Assembly (NCBI GenBank): GCA_001599715.1 | Contig: BCHU01000001.1 | Span: 1,101,634 to 1,165,633, forward strand | DNA from: Phaeotremella fagi | Lineage: Eukaryota > Basidiomycota > Tremellomycetes > Tremellales > Phaeotremellaceae | DNA: 64,000 nucleotides | Direction of reading: 5' to 3' | Part shown: one piece after another, positions 36,027 to 47,717 of the stretch | Layout: the number at the start of each line of letters is the position of its first letter | How positions within the stretch are numbered: position 1 is the stretch's first letter | Program-made: the position numbers and the translations under genes | Notes under the pieces: generated by a model | What the model saw: only the letters and a program-made list of their open reading frames with translations | Told to the model about the DNA's origin: nothing | Database searches by the model: none

Positions 36027-36695
36027 ATGTCAACTCAAAATCAAGCAGGTCCATCCACCCCACTCCCAGCACCAACCCCACCTAGAAAGCCAGTATTAAA
36101 AACGACCAAAGAGACGCATCCGAATCTGCCCCCAGGTCTAATCTTGGACGAAGACGGTAAAGTCTGTAAGATCTGTAATTCATGGTCTGATTGGGCTCAG
36201 GTTGCTAAGAGGAAGAATGCGAGCAAAGCTGCGGCTGGTGGTATGAGCTCGATGGGTGGATTCGAAGCTATGATGAAAGGTAGTAAATCGAGTTCCAAGT
36301 CGATTTCCTCGTCGTCAACACCGCCTGCTACGGTCTCAGACTCCAGAACAAATTGTCCGGCAGATAACGTCCAACTCGGTAGATCAACATGGACATTCCT
36401 CCACACCACCGCAGCTTACTACCCCCTAAAAGCCAACACAACCCAACAATCAAACATGCAAAACCTCTTGAACTCATTATCACTCCTCTACCCTTGTACC
36501 CCCTGTGCAAATGATTTTCAAGATTCCATAAAGGTTTCACCACCTGATCTCAGTGGTCGATTGGGTTTATCGAAATGGTTGTGCGAACGTCATAACGAGG
36601 TTAATGTTAAATTGGGCAAGGAGAGTTTTGGATGTGAATGGGGGAATTTGAATTCGAGATGGAGGGATGGACCTGAGGATGGGAGTTGTGATTGA
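36027..36695 (+). CDS. ERV1: mitochondrial sulfhydryl oxidase Erv1
   Basis: Single exon, 222 residues. Contains the N-terminal shuttle motif CKIC (residues 47-50), a Ser/Gly-rich linker, then the FAD-binding Erv/ALR domain: LGRSTWTFLHTTAAYYP (118-133), active-site YPCTPC (155-160), FAD contact region WLCERHNEVNVKLGK (184-198) and the structural CX16C pair Cys186/Cys203. With Mia40 it drives oxidative folding in the intermembrane space, passing electrons to cytochrome c. No presequence, as usual for Erv1. An extra Cys at 221 near the very end is unusual. Start ATG sits in caaATGTCAACTC. Confidence 0.96.
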   Translation: MSTQNQAGPSTPLPAPTPPRKPVLKTTKETHPNLPPGLILDEDGKVCKICNSWSDWAQVAKRKNASKAAAGGMSSMGGFEAMMKGSKSSSKSISSSSTPPATVSDSRTNCPADNVQLGRSTWTFLHTTAAYYPLKANTTQQSNMQNLLNSLSLLYPCTPCANDFQDSIKVSPPDLSGRLGLSKWLCERHNEVNVKLGKESFGCEWGNLNSRWRDGPEDGSCD

Positions 36696-36873
36696 GGTGA
36701 GGATGGGTTTAGATTTTGGAGAATTAGATTGAGGGGTTGAAGGACGTTCAATCATTTTATCATTTATCACAATTCATATATAATGCACTACTCTCACAAA
36801 TTACAGGATTCAATGTCTATCTCATCCTTTGGTCGATTTGGTTTCAGACCCAACTCCAACCCCAAACCCACCC

Positions 36874-37970
36874 TCACCAACCAAGCCTCTTCAACCAAAC
36901 TTTCTGTTGCCAACCCAGTAAGATCGGTAACATATCAGTCAAACCGAATTCTGGCCAATAAGTTTTAATGAAATGAAGTTGAGTATCTTCCGATGCCTAT
37001 AGACGGGTGAGAGTAAGAAAAGAGCTCAATGCGAAGACCTCAATACCTACCTGCCATAACATGAAATCACTTAATCGTTTGACGTTAGATGTCCTAACTA
37101 GAATATCAAGTTTCCCCCCGTGATATGATAAATCTTTGTTTAAGAATGAAACGCTTTGACTGATAGGTAGATTCGAGAAGATGTGATCTGAAGTGACTTG
37201 TCTGGAGAAGTACAGGATTGGTATGGGATCGAAATGACATGAATCAGACCTACTTCAAATCGATATGACCATCATATACCTCTTGAACAGTTTCTTTGAC
37301 TGCAGTAGTAATCTCATCTCGCGATGCGTAGGGACAACAAACATTCAGAATGCCTCTGAAACGGTATGTCAGCAACAATGACTCGTATTTAAGGAAGAAT
37401 GACATACGACTGATGATCAGCAGTTAAAAGTTCCATCTCTCGAACAGCATCCTGAACCTCAACAGGTAGAAGATGAATTTGACCTATAAAATTCATTCGA
37501 ATTCCGTTCCGATGCAGGAATTCCCTATTGACATTATCAGAAAAGCGACTGATATGGTATAGTAGTCCTTACCCCTCTTTACATAGATTCAATAAACTTT
37601 CACGAGCCAGTAACATGATAGCGTCAACCTCCTCCTTCGGTCGTTTAAAATTATCGATCGCGAAAGCGTAAATCGAAACGCATTTGATATCCAATTTCAA
37701 ACATATTTCCAAAGTCTTACTACCGTCAGCGTAACCCAATACAGACAAGACTAGACAGATAGGACATACCCTTTTCAAAGATTCAAAACCTTCACCATGA
37801 CCTTTCATGACTTTCTCACCTCTTTCACGGGCGTATCTTCTGTTACCGTCCATTACGAAGGCTATGTGGTGGGGGATTGGACCTAGGGACAGGAGATAGA
37901 TCAGGAATGTTGAGAGGAGTTTATGGATTGTAAGGAGGAATTTTGAGAGGTGTTGGTGAGGTTGTGACAT
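36874..37970 (-). CDS. RER2: cis-prenyltransferase (dehydrodolichyl diphosphate synthase)
   Basis: Starts [19 protein letters not shown] at 37970. Conserved blocks: [20 protein letters not shown] with catalytic Asp in region [86 protein letters not shown], and region [21 protein letters not shown] with the final exon giving [11 protein letters not shown]. The stop is at 36874 after LKRLGW. It elongates farnesyl diphosphate to dolichyl diphosphate in the ER, with the Nus1 subunit, for N-glycosylation. A hydrophobic N-terminal helix ([19 protein letters not shown]) probably associates with the ER membrane. Divergent from the AIM34-like gene with 292 bases between starts. Confidence 0.95.
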
Positions 37971-38262
37971 GTTGTTCTGTATTGGTTGGGTCACTACCTG
38001 TCCACCATGTATATATTTTACTGCCTGCTGTTGCTTGTGAACATTATTGAAATTCCAACGCGACAACAATCTAACGGAAGTAAAACTCCATCTCCATCTT
38101 CAACTCCGCTTGTGTCATTCCACGTGGCAATCTACCCAACCGATGAAATCCTACAAGTACTGCTGTACCGCTCCGCTTCCAAACATTGCAACAAGGCATA
38201 TACACCATACCAATCTCTAACAACCACTTGATTCATACTCATATCCATATCCATCTCACACA

Positions 38263-39530
38263 ATGTTACGTAGAGTCCGTTCAGCTTCAATCTTACGGTC
38301 AACCCAAACCCCAACCCCAACAACCAATCTCCCCACCCAACTCCTCGCTCAATCCCCATTCAAGTCCACTCCAACCCACACCCGTACCAGATCGTTAGCT
38401 TCAGCAGTTCTACTCTCAAGTTCCAATTCTAAAAATTGGAAATCAGAGACTGTAGTCTCTTTACGAACTGAACTTAAGAAACGAGGATTGAGTCAACAAG
38501 GTAACAAGTGAGTGATAATTGCTTTATTCTTCTAAATACCATGAATCTCAGACTAACAACCGGTGAGCAGAGCAACACTCATAGCTAGACTTTCATCAGC
38601 TGAAACAACATCTTATCTCCCACCCTTACCACCTACATCAACTAGTTCAGTCACCCGAACCAATCCATCCAACACACGTTCGATCAGTACCACCGCCTCG
38701 ATCCTTTCACCAGAATCATCAACTTCTAAATCAGATTCCGTATCAACAGTAACCACCGAAGTCAACGTTTCCACAAAATCATCAGAAGCACCCAAAAAAT
38801 CTGTTGTTACACCTGAAATCGTCGATTCAGCACCGGGTCTACCAACCAAGGATGTCCATGTTGAATCCAAGCTGGACGTTGAATTCCCTAAACCAACTGA
38901 GGAGAGTGAATACGATCAAATCATCGTAAGTCATTTTCGATCAAGTAGATTCCTTCTTAACAAACCTTCTGACATCTGTGTGATCTTTATTAGCCATCTG
39001 AACCAGATAATTTCGTTACATCAAAAGAAACTACTGAAAAACCCACAGACAACACACCTAAAATCATGACGGTTGCATCTGCGTCGACCCATCCAGCCGG
39101 AGGACCAGTTCACGGTGACCATTCATCCGTCGATGCTCACACCCATGAACTCTCCGAATCGACCGAAGAACTGAAAAATCAATTAACCAACGAAATCCCA
39201 TCTCTCACCGAAGTCATCTCAATCGTTGTCAACTCACCCGCTCAAGCCTGGAAATCTAGTGGTTTGTCTTTACCTACCATCGGTTTACCTGAATCATCAT
39301 CAAGTGAACAAAAGTTTGAACCTATAAAAGAAAAATTAAGTGAGAAAGAGAAGACTGGCGCTTATGTTCTTGGTGGGATTGTTGCTTTGGCTTTGTTGAT
39401 TGGTGGACCTAAAAAGGAGAAGAAGATTCTTGGAAAAGTTGAAGAGAAGGTTAAAGGTGTCGTTGGTGATAAGAACTGGGAGAAGGCTAGTGGAGCCGGT
39501 ATCGTTGGTCATGGCTCTAGAAAAGATTAG
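38263..39530 (+). CDS. AIM34: SAP-domain mitochondrial protein, AIM34-like
   Basis: Starts MLRRVRSASILRSTQ, an Arg/Ser/Thr-rich, acid-free presequence typical of mitochondrial import. A SAP motif spans the first intron: ETVVSLRTELKKRGLSQQG, then NK-ATLIARL. After a long Ser/Thr-rich linker, a membrane segment GAYVLGGIVALALLIGGP is followed by a basic tail KKEKKILGKVEEKVKG and VGHGSRKD-stop at 39530. SAP domain plus C-terminal membrane helix and mitochondrial presequence is the architecture of yeast Aim34, whose role is unclear. Exons: about 38263-38509, 38572-38925 and a third from about 38993. Confidence 0.8.
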
Positions 39531-40211
39531 GTTGAATGGTCAATGAATAATTTTAATTCTTGATACTTGACATTTGATACTGCTATCAATCAAGTAACTG
39601 CATTCTGTTCGTTCTAGTTTTTTTTTTCCTTTATTTTAACTTTTCCTTTTTTTTTATACATATTAATTAGAATATTTTGAAATGACGAAATGAATATCAC
39701 AATTGAAAGAATGCTTCTTTGTTTTTGGTCTTCAAAGTTTAGCTTAGTTTGTTTGTCGTTTGGATTTATTAGGTAAATTTAGGATCAAGTGTTTTTGTTT
39801 CGGAATTCTTGCGAATGGATAGAAAGTGTTGCTCTATACTTTATACGACAATGACGGGTATCCAAAATCAAAAAGAATTTTTCAAATTTTATTTGGAAGT
39901 TGAAAAGGTGTAGATCGTTCATTGACAATAGATTGGTGGTTCAACTGCCAACTGAACTGATTATTATGGTAAATGAAAATGCTCCCACGTCACTTCATGA
40001 ACCTGGTGATAAATGCGAAAAATGTACATTCAGACGATACGTAACAACCTCGTAATCATACTGAACGACCCCATCCCAACCAACGAGTCCTCGACCCACG
40101 TCAATCTCACAAAAACGTATAACCTGTTTAAGCAGTCGTTTACTTGTGGGAAGACCTAATTGTTGCGTTAGTTATACGGAACGACTAATCCAACGAGATG
40201 AATTGAGAAAC
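39531..40211. other. convergent intergenic region
   Basis: T-rich tract at 39618-39658, presumed 3' processing signals of the AIM34-like gene, and the 3' side of eL18. No gene seen. Confidence 0.5.
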
Positions 40212-40895
40212 TCACTTGATCTTGAAACCCTTTGACTTTCTTCTACCACGACCCTTCTCGAATTTCCTACCTTTACTTTCAATGTAAGGTTTACCACCGT
40301 TAAGTGGACCACCGAAGTGAGCGACGGCCTCTCTGACGTTACGTTTACCACGTAGAAGAACGGTGTTGGAACCAGTTGGAGCTCTAAGAGCTAATTGATC
40401 CAAGGTGATACATTCACCACCGGCAGCGACGATACGTTCACGTGCTGATTCAGAGAATTTCAAAGCGGCGATGGAAAGTTTTGGAACTGCAGGGAGACGC
40501 TCGTCGTCGAGAACTGTTGAGACGGTGACGATGGTTTTGGTACCTTCTGGGTTGGAGTTTTTGGTCTCTTTGACAATTCTTGAGATTGAGATTGGTGGTC
40601 TGTTGATCTGTTATTTGGTTTGTTAGTTTGATGATTATCATTTGTCGAATTGACGACCCACCTTGGACATGAAAAGTCTTCTGAGGATGACACGGTTGAA
40701 TTTAGAGTCAGTTCTTCTAGCCAAGAATCTGTAAAGCTAATAAAATTTCCAAAATTTGATATCAGTACATCATTCTCAATTCCACGTTCGAGATCCATCA
40801 CTAACCTTGACGAGGAGGAGCAAATATGGGTCCTCAGACTTTGGAGCCTGACGGTTTCCCTTCTTAACGTGGTGGTGACGGATGTCGATACCCAT
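40212..40895 (-). CDS. RPL18: 60S ribosomal protein eL18
   Basis: Starts [18 protein letters not shown] at 40895, then [67 protein letters not shown] and a last exon [39 protein letters not shown], ending [15 protein letters not shown] at 40212. Near-universal eL18 sequence; a cytosolic large-subunit protein. The start is preceded by ctatag, so a 5' untranslated exon is likely, with its donor near 41202 (CAAG-gtaagtta). No C/D or H/ACA snoRNA was recognised in that leader intron. Confidence 0.97.
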
Positions 40896-41670
40896 CTTTT
40901 CTATAGGTTAAGAGTTAGTATTGAATGTAATAGTTTTCTGGATTTTGTCTCCTGATGTATCCTCCAGAAAATTTCTTCGTCCTCTTCGAATCTATATCCC
41001 CCATATCCTTCGTCGCCATGAAGCAAGTGAATGATACAAGGATAACTAGAATTTGAACCCATCCATTACCAAACATCCAATCGTGAATCCAATTCTCCTC
41101 TTCATCCTTCAATAAACCTATTCCAACTTAATCCACACATTCCAAGGCGACTCCCGATGATTGACGATTGAACCTAACCTAAACCATAAGAATAACTTAC
41201 CTTGATAAATGAATGAATAAAAGAACTGAAGAGAGAAATGTCTAATGTCAATCTGAACTTCTGAATAGTCGTCTCCAGCCAGTCAACGGCCCTGAGACAG
41301 AAATCCTTCAACTTGGGCTCTATCGGCGATATGGATGTGGCGGTCTTAAATCCGAAAACCTCGATTGGCTTAAAACCGACGTCCGCGGGTTCACTATACA
41401 TGCATTCATTCATTTCTTCTATCATTCATACTACATACTACATTCTTCATTTCATTCAGCTATCTATGCATCCGCTGTGGATGGATTTCGTGACTGCTCA
41501 CCCATCACACAGCTATGAGGTTTAATGATAGGCGTGTTCACTAACAATGTCTTCTGTCTTCTTTCAATCCTTTGATCGGACTCCAACGCATGCCATAGGT
41601 AGGATGGAGCATTCTTATCTCTACTCTCTTCCTAACTCTCACTCATACTCCCAACTAATACCAAGTAAAC
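40896..41670. other. divergent region between eL18 and orphan gene 1
   Basis: Probably holds the eL18 leader intron and promoter, and the upstream region of the plus-strand orphan. Frames on the minus strand at 40915-41425 lack family resemblance and are taken as leader sequence. Confidence 0.5.
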
Positions 41671-42246
41671 ATGGTTTCTCCAGAACTATCTACTTCTTAT
41701 CTCAAATTTGAGCAACTCACTCCAGAGGATTGGAAACATGAAAGAGATGTTTCCATAATCTCATACGACGGTTCACAATCCAAAATTTCAGAAGCTATCA
41801 AATACTCTGATTATTTCATTCTCAACACCAACGAGAACACTTTCAAACAAACATGTACCGGCTCGACAACGATTTCTTATAAAGGCGAAATACTTTTTAG
41901 CTCGGTCAGTCCGTTGAGTCCAGAGGGACAGAAGGAATTTGATATCGCTAAGGAGAAGAGGGAGAGTGGATTTAGAGCTGCTGATTTATTGGAGGATAGG
42001 TTCGATAAAGTGAACGATGCGATCCGAACAGTTGCGACGACGTCAACTGAATTGACGTGGGAAGAGTACAGTGCAGCTATGACTGCTTTACAAGTTATTT
42101 CCCCTCACATTCGTAGAAAAGCAGAGAAGATGAGAGACGCTGCGTCACGGGAGTTTCACGACAGGTACTCATATAAGGAGAGAGACGCGTGGATGACTAA
42201 GATTGTTGGGATGATCGATTCTTGTTATTTGAGTGTTCTGGATTAG
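41671..42246 (+). CDS. orphan 191-residue protein, copy 1 of a tandem pair
   Basis: Intronless, 191 residues, in a neighbourhood where nearly all genes have introns. N terminus MVSPELSTSYLKFEQLTPED; middle ISEAIKYSDYFILNTNENTF and TTISYKGEILFSS; helical C-terminal half EFDIAKEKRESGFRAADLLE, then IRRKAEKMRDAASREFHDRY and a conserved end KIVGMIDSCYLSVLD. The next plus-strand gene has the same length and the same ordered segments. No signal peptide or membrane helix. I recognise no family. Confidence 0.75.
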   Translation: MVSPELSTSYLKFEQLTPEDWKHERDVSIISYDGSQSKISEAIKYSDYFILNTNENTFKQTCTGSTTISYKGEILFSSVSPLSPEGQKEFDIAKEKRESGFRAADLLEDRFDKVNDAIRTVATTSTELTWEEYSAAMTALQVISPHIRRKAEKMRDAASREFHDRYSYKERDAWMTKIVGMIDSCYLSVLD

Positions 42247-42662
42247 TTACTGTAGTTGTGTGTTTAGTTTTCCTTTTCGATCTTAGCAATTTAACGATGA
42301 ATTCATTATGCGTATCAATAAGCAAGAAGGTTGTTGTTTTCAACTATCTCAATTTGTAATCTGTATGAGATTCAGAGCCCCCGTCAAGTTTATTACCATT
42401 ACAGTTGTTAGGAGTTGATTCAAGCGCTGTACTGTCTAGCAAGTTACAGTAAGTCCTGCACGTGAAATCGCACCTTTGTCGATGGCTCTTTTCATCATAG
42501 ACCATTTTACAAAGGTTATTACCTACCTTTGTTTTCCAATCCTTTGAGAGGACTTTTAAATGAAATGGGAAAGGTTTCTACGTATATTATACACCGTATG
42601 AACTCATGGGGTCAATTCCTCTTTCTCACTTTCTACGCCACACCTCAAAATATCATTAGGTA
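42247..42662. other. spacer between the two orphan paralogues
   Basis: Contains CTGTACTGTCTAG and TTACAGTAAG near 42427-42452. The last 60 bases before copy 2 are pyrimidine-rich. No gene. Confidence 0.5.
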
Positions 42663-43238
42663 ATGACTTCCTCAATCGATCCCTCTGATGATTATCTCGA
42701 ATTCGACGTTTCCAGCGTTGAAGGTATCATTAACAAACTCATCTACCTCACAAAATACCCAGGTTCAAATCCCTCAATCTTAGAAACCATAAAAAATCAA
42801 TCCTCATTAGTACTCGATACCGAACAACGCACCATAAGTCTTGGTAACAATATCATTATTTCCTATACTGGTGATATAAGTTTTGATAGGGATTGGCAGT
42901 TCAACGCGGAGGAGACAATTGAGTACGAAGAAGCTGAAAACAAGCTACGTGCGACTTTCACAGAGGCTGCCTGGCTTGAAGAGAAGCTTGTGAGACTGTA
43001 TGCTCAAGATTTTGAGTTAAGAAAATTGATGAAAGAATTAGGGGGTACAGAGAGTGAGGATGAGGAGATCAGGACTTCTGTCTCGCGGTTTACTTATGAG
43101 GTTTCTGGGAAAATAACTGGGATGCAAGCACAGGCTTCGAGGGAGTTCGAGTCGCGATACCCGTATTATGATAGACCTTTATCGAAGACTAAGGTAGTTG
43201 GTAGGATCTATTCTTCTTGTTTGAGTGTTCGTAGTTAG
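42663..43238 (+). CDS. orphan 191-residue protein, copy 2 of a tandem pair
   Basis: Intronless and again exactly 191 residues. Aligns in order with copy 1: YLEFDVSSVEGIINKLIYL, ILETIKNQSSLVLDTEQRT, IIISYTGDISFDRD, EYEEAENKLRATFTEAAWLE, then ITGMQAQASREFESRYPY and KVVGRIYSSCLSVRS against copy 1 ASREFHDRYSY and KIVGMIDSCYLSVLD. The ISYxGxIxF strand and the ASREFxxRYxY block are the best conserved parts. Overall divergence is high, which suggests an old duplication or fast evolution. Function unknown. Confidence 0.75.
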   Translation: MTSSIDPSDDYLEFDVSSVEGIINKLIYLTKYPGSNPSILETIKNQSSLVLDTEQRTISLGNNIIISYTGDISFDRDWQFNAEETIEYEEAENKLRATFTEAAWLEEKLVRLYAQDFELRKLMKELGGTESEDEEIRTSVSRFTYEVSGKITGMQAQASREFESRYPYYDRPLSKTKVVGRIYSSCLSVRS

Positions 43239-43696
43239 ATAGCTGTTCAAGTTTGTAGTTTCATCGATGTGACGATGCAGTTTTTCATTTTCTCGACATG
43301 CAATGAAGTTATTACTCTTGACAATCTACAGTAGTACGGATGCAATTCAAAGACCCGTCAGGTGAACTATGGGAATCGATTTGAAGGATGTTGGTGTCCT
43401 TACTCTACAATCTTTCACCATTGTTCCTATAAAATTATGTATTTATCACCTCTCTAGGAATCTGGTACCAAAGACACAGTGCATAGGTACGCGACTGATT
43501 TCAGTGGCGGGGTGATGTACGAGTACTGTACTGCGCGAAGTTCAATATCTACGGTGCTCGTAAGAAAATATAACTCATAGGATCATCTTATGCGGTCACA
43601 TACCTTACGAGTGTGTAAGAAGGTAATCAGAACAACGTGATGTACAGAATTTCTAGAAGTATTCATGGAGTATGTATAGAACAGTAGATGCACTGG
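43239..43696. other. intergenic after orphan copy 2
   Basis: AT-rich; includes TACAGTA at 43327 and GTACTGTACTG at 43523-43533. No supported gene. Confidence 0.5.
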
Positions 43697-43897
43697 CTAA
43701 GTTGAAGTTTCATTCTGTACGAGTACTCTTGTCAATTTGCCACTCATCTGGGTTGGATTAATTTCTACTAATCCTCTACCATCCTTTGGTTCAACGTAAA
43801 ACACAAGACAATGGGGTAATGGGAGATCATTCAACTTCATCCAACTTATCTCATCTTTGATTCTTGCATAGTATTCTATCTTCTCTTCAACATCCAT
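43697..43897 (-). CDS. possible small protein, 66 residues
   Basis: Single frame MDVEEKIEYYARIKDEISWM, then LPLPHCLVFYVEPKDGRGL and a basic-acidic tail QMSGKLTRVLVQNETST. Composition looks protein-like (helix then a hydrophobic strand CLVFYV) and the start is 91 bases from the divergent kelch gene start. No family recognised; could be the last exon of something longer or chance. Confidence 0.35.
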   Translation of the reverse strand: MDVEEKIEYYARIKDEISWMKLNDLPLPHCLVFYVEPKDGRGLVEINPTQMSGKLTRVLVQNETST

Positions 43898-43988
43898 AAG
43901 TCCTACAACTAACCCCCACCCATCCTACCACCACCCTCTGAAACAATACAAGCCGTCACCCCTAAAAGCATCCAAGCGTCAATATCCT

Positions 43989-46900
43989 ATGTCATCGTTC
44001 TCTCCAAAGTTGTTCTTTCAACTTTCTTCGTTAATCCTAATTTCTTTAGTTTCAGCCTATACAATGGAACCAAGGTTAGTTCTAAGTCGAAGCTTAGTGC
44101 ATTTGTATAATTGAACTAATTGAATTTAACACCGTAGATGGGGATACGGTATCACCTATATTCCATCACCACCGACAATAGTTATCCATGGGGGTAAAAC
44201 TTCATCACTAGGTCAAACATACACATCATCGTCGAATTCAAATGATCTGATTCTACTCCCACTAAACACCTCCTTCTCCACATCTTCACCTCCATACAGT
44301 CTCCTCTCCTCTTCATCATCCCCTTCGTACTCCTGGCACAGTCTTTCAACATCGACAACCTCGACCTCGTCGAACAACATACTTAGTTTCGGGGGTGATG
44401 GAGGTCCAAATGAAGCTATTGAAACCCTCTCTGATTCATCTTGGCTATTTTCTATCGATCCTTCTGCACCAGCAGCTTCGTTTACACAAGAAACCACGAA
44501 TTGGTCATCTCAACCCATGAGAAGGATTTATCATTCTTCATCAACTTTAAATGGAGTAACCTACGTCACTGGCGGGCTAAAAGACGACGGATCAAATCAA
44601 GGTTTCTCAGATGTCTACAAATTCGATGGTAACACTTTCACAACTTTACCATCACTCCCTATCCCTTTATACCACCATTCATCAATCATCCTTTCGAACG
44701 GTACATTGATAGTCTTAGGTGGTGCCTATATGTCAAACTCAACTGGTTCAACGACACTTTTAACTTTATCAGCTTGCTATAGCTTAGACACCACTTCTAG
44801 TTTTCCTGAGTGGATACCTACTGCCATTGGAGGTTCGGCACCGACCTCGAGAAGAGGTGCTGCTTATGCTTCCAACGGTGATAGAATGTTTATTCATGGT
44901 GGGGCGAATGCGGATCTGACTGAGGTCATGTCAGATGGTTGGGTTCTTGATCTGGATAATCTAAGTTGGAATCAGCTTAACCAGACTAATGGTAGGTTTC
45001 TTTAGACCCCAAGCTTGGAGAACTGATATGAACCTCCTTCAGGGCCAAGTGCAAGATTCGATCATCGAGCAATAACTATGGCAACCAGTCAAATCCTTGT
45101 TTTTGGAGGTACGTCTTTAGTGAACTGTCAGAATTGACCTCTTAGGATATGGAAGCTCTTCTGCAGTCGATGCAAACACTTATATCTTTGACATCGATAC
45201 CTCATCTTACCTTGATACCTTCAATCCATCTTCTTCAATCGCGGTTACGACAACTATTACAAGTGGCACTTTCACAATCACTTCTACACTTGCTGCCACA
45301 ACCAATTCTAAAGGTGACACCATCGTTACCGGTCCAGGAATGGTGACAGGTGACCCAAGTGGTAGGTTTGTGTAACATATGGTTGCTAAGAATTCAAGCT
45401 ACAGGAAAAACGTCGTCTCCTTCTGGTTTATCCTCCAACTCCTCATCAGGTTTGGACAGCGCTGCTCGCGTCGGTTTGATCCTAGGAGTGCTTGGAGGTA
45501 TTGGGGTATTCTTGGCAATCTTCCTGCTGTGTCGTAGAAGGCGACAGAGAAAGAACAAGGAGATCCAAAGTCATTGGCCTGCGGGAGGAGAGCGTACTAG
45601 ACCTTCAAGACCCTATGGTCACCGAGATAAAGGTGGTGAAGGTTTGATTGAGGCATCAAAACTTGAAGACGGTTATGGACCTTCGGTTATCCCTGGATGG
45701 GATCGGGGAGAAAAATCTACTGGTTTAGGAATTGAATCACTCGGAAGTTTCGTATCTAACAGATTAAGATCTGTTTCTCAACGATCTGTATCTGCACAAA
45801 GTAGATATACTGAGTTGAGTGATCCGAGTCCGGGACTTTCGAGGGATCCGACAAGAAGAATCGGGACGGGAATCAAACTCCTTGGACCTCGTCCTCAACC
45901 TGGAAGTCAAGCTGTTAACGATCCAAGTCGTCGAGACATGTTACGTGATGAGGATTCTAGAGCTTTCAACACTGTACCCGAAGAGGATTGGGACATTGGA
46001 GACACCGATCATTGGAAGTCTGCGAATAGTCTTTTAGGACATGATGAGGATGAAGACGATTTATCAGAGGAGGAATACAGACCACCAATTCGCGGTGGAC
46101 CTGTACCTACACCACCGGTTTCTGTAGCTTATTTGGATCCATTCATCGATCCGGAAAGTTCGGTCGAACAAAGTTTATCAAAACCTTTATACAGCTTACC
46201 ACAAATATCTAAATCAGATCCGTTGGATATTAGTGATCTGCTAATTCCACCACCTATCGCAGCGGCAGATTTGTCCTTGAATTCATCAAATAAATCAAGA
46301 TTTTCCGGTATTTCTTTGACGCCATCTGAACGATCTGAAGGTGTCATCCAGCATGCTCAATATGGTACTCCGTACTCTGCGGCGGTGTTATCACCCGATA
46401 ACGGTGAATATGTTCCGATCACAAGAAGTGCTTCATTCCTTCAGAGAATGACTGGAGGTCTTCTAGGTCTTGGTTTGGGTAATGGATCGTTTAGAGGGAA
46501 CAGAAATAGATATTCTGTCGGTGGAGGAGCTGAATATTTACAGAAGGGTTACAACAAAGATCTAAACGTTAGAGATCCAGCACCTTTACCTGAACTCTGG
46601 CCTATTACTTCCAACTCTTCGGCTGACGATATGAAATCGATCGTCAATAAACGTATCAGGAATTCAGCTCCGCCATCTAGTTTCTCACCTTTCATCGGTC
46701 ACGATCATTCCAAGGGACCTAGTTTGACGTCGATCACTTCAGCTAGATCGATGAGGGATATGATGATAGTCCAGAGAGAGGGTACTGAAGTCAGTCAAGA
46801 GGCTGAAACGGAAGAATCAGTCGAGATTGACGATAACGATGATACTCCTAAACGAAACGCTATCCTTTATACTAGTACCAGTACGACTTTGTCAGAATCT

Positions 46901-47410
46901 GAACCAATAGAGTTTGGTTCAAGTTACGCAGTCGGTGGTATCAATAATCCAGCTTCACCACCAAGTACACCGACCATCAACAGATTCCTGAACGATACAG
47001 AGAAAACTCCAAAAACCAATCAAACCCAAACCACAAAAAGTCTCGTCGAAACTCCCCTATCAACCCCGAGCAAATTCACGCCAATGATCAAAAGCAACTC
47101 CACAACAAATTCAAATTCAAACATAAACTCACCAATACCAATGGCCCTACCGAAAGGTCGTCGACCTGTCAAAGAAGTAGTCAACTCGATAAATAAACGA
47201 TCATCAATGGTTTTATCACCGAATTCGAATTATTCACCTTCGATCGGTAACACTGATTCATCATCTAATTCACCTATTATTCCTACACCCACACCTGAGA
47301 TCATTGGAAGAGTCGCGAAACGAGCTACTATCTTTGAAAGTGTTAGGAAATCACCGTTGCCTGTTACGAACCCTGATAAGCGATCACAGAGTGGTTCTGG
47401 GTCTTCGTAG
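43989..47410 (+). CDS. kelch-repeat single-pass membrane protein
   Basis: Exons 43989-44074, 44138-44991, 45043-45108, 45146-45361 and 45405-47410. A signal peptide (KLFFQLSSLILISLVSA) precedes a kelch beta-propeller: RWGYGITYIPSPPTIVIHGG, MRRIYHSSSTLNGVTYVTGG, YHHSSIILSNGTLIVLGGAY, RRGAAYASNGDRMFIHGG, PSARFDHRAITMATSQILV with FGG. One membrane helix ARVGLILGVLGGIGVFLAIF is followed by RRRRQRKNK, which fixes the long tail (over 600 residues, Ser/Pro-rich and acidic patches) in the cytosol. Such kelch surface proteins occur in fungal cell-wall and polarity biology, but no specific role can be assigned. Stop at 47410. Confidence 0.88.
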
Positions 47411-47717
47411 GGGCTCTTGCTCAGTTTCTCTTTTGCTTTTTTCTCAGGACAGTTTCTTCTGTATAGTATGAATACGGTTTCTAGTTGCTTGGATTTACGA
47501 TTTTGGAACTTGAATGTTTCTCCATTCTGTTGTTTATCGTATGTAGAGACGCATTTATGCAATGTAGATAAAATGATAGGTCCGACTTTCGATCAAACAG
47601 GGAGGATGATCATTTATGATATACATACAAACAACAATACCTAGAACAGAGATACAATAACAAAAAGTCTACAGGAACACGAATCAATCAAACAAACACA
47701 GTACTATACGTCCCACC
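47411..47717. other. convergent intergenic region
   Basis: 3' flanks of the kelch gene and of the Atos-like gene. A C/T-rich start then AT-rich sequence; no gene. Confidence 0.5.

Noticed and set aside
40903..41200. search of the eL18 leader intron for a C/D snoRNA
   Set aside because: No C box (RTGATGA) and D box (CTGA) pair in the right arrangement was found.
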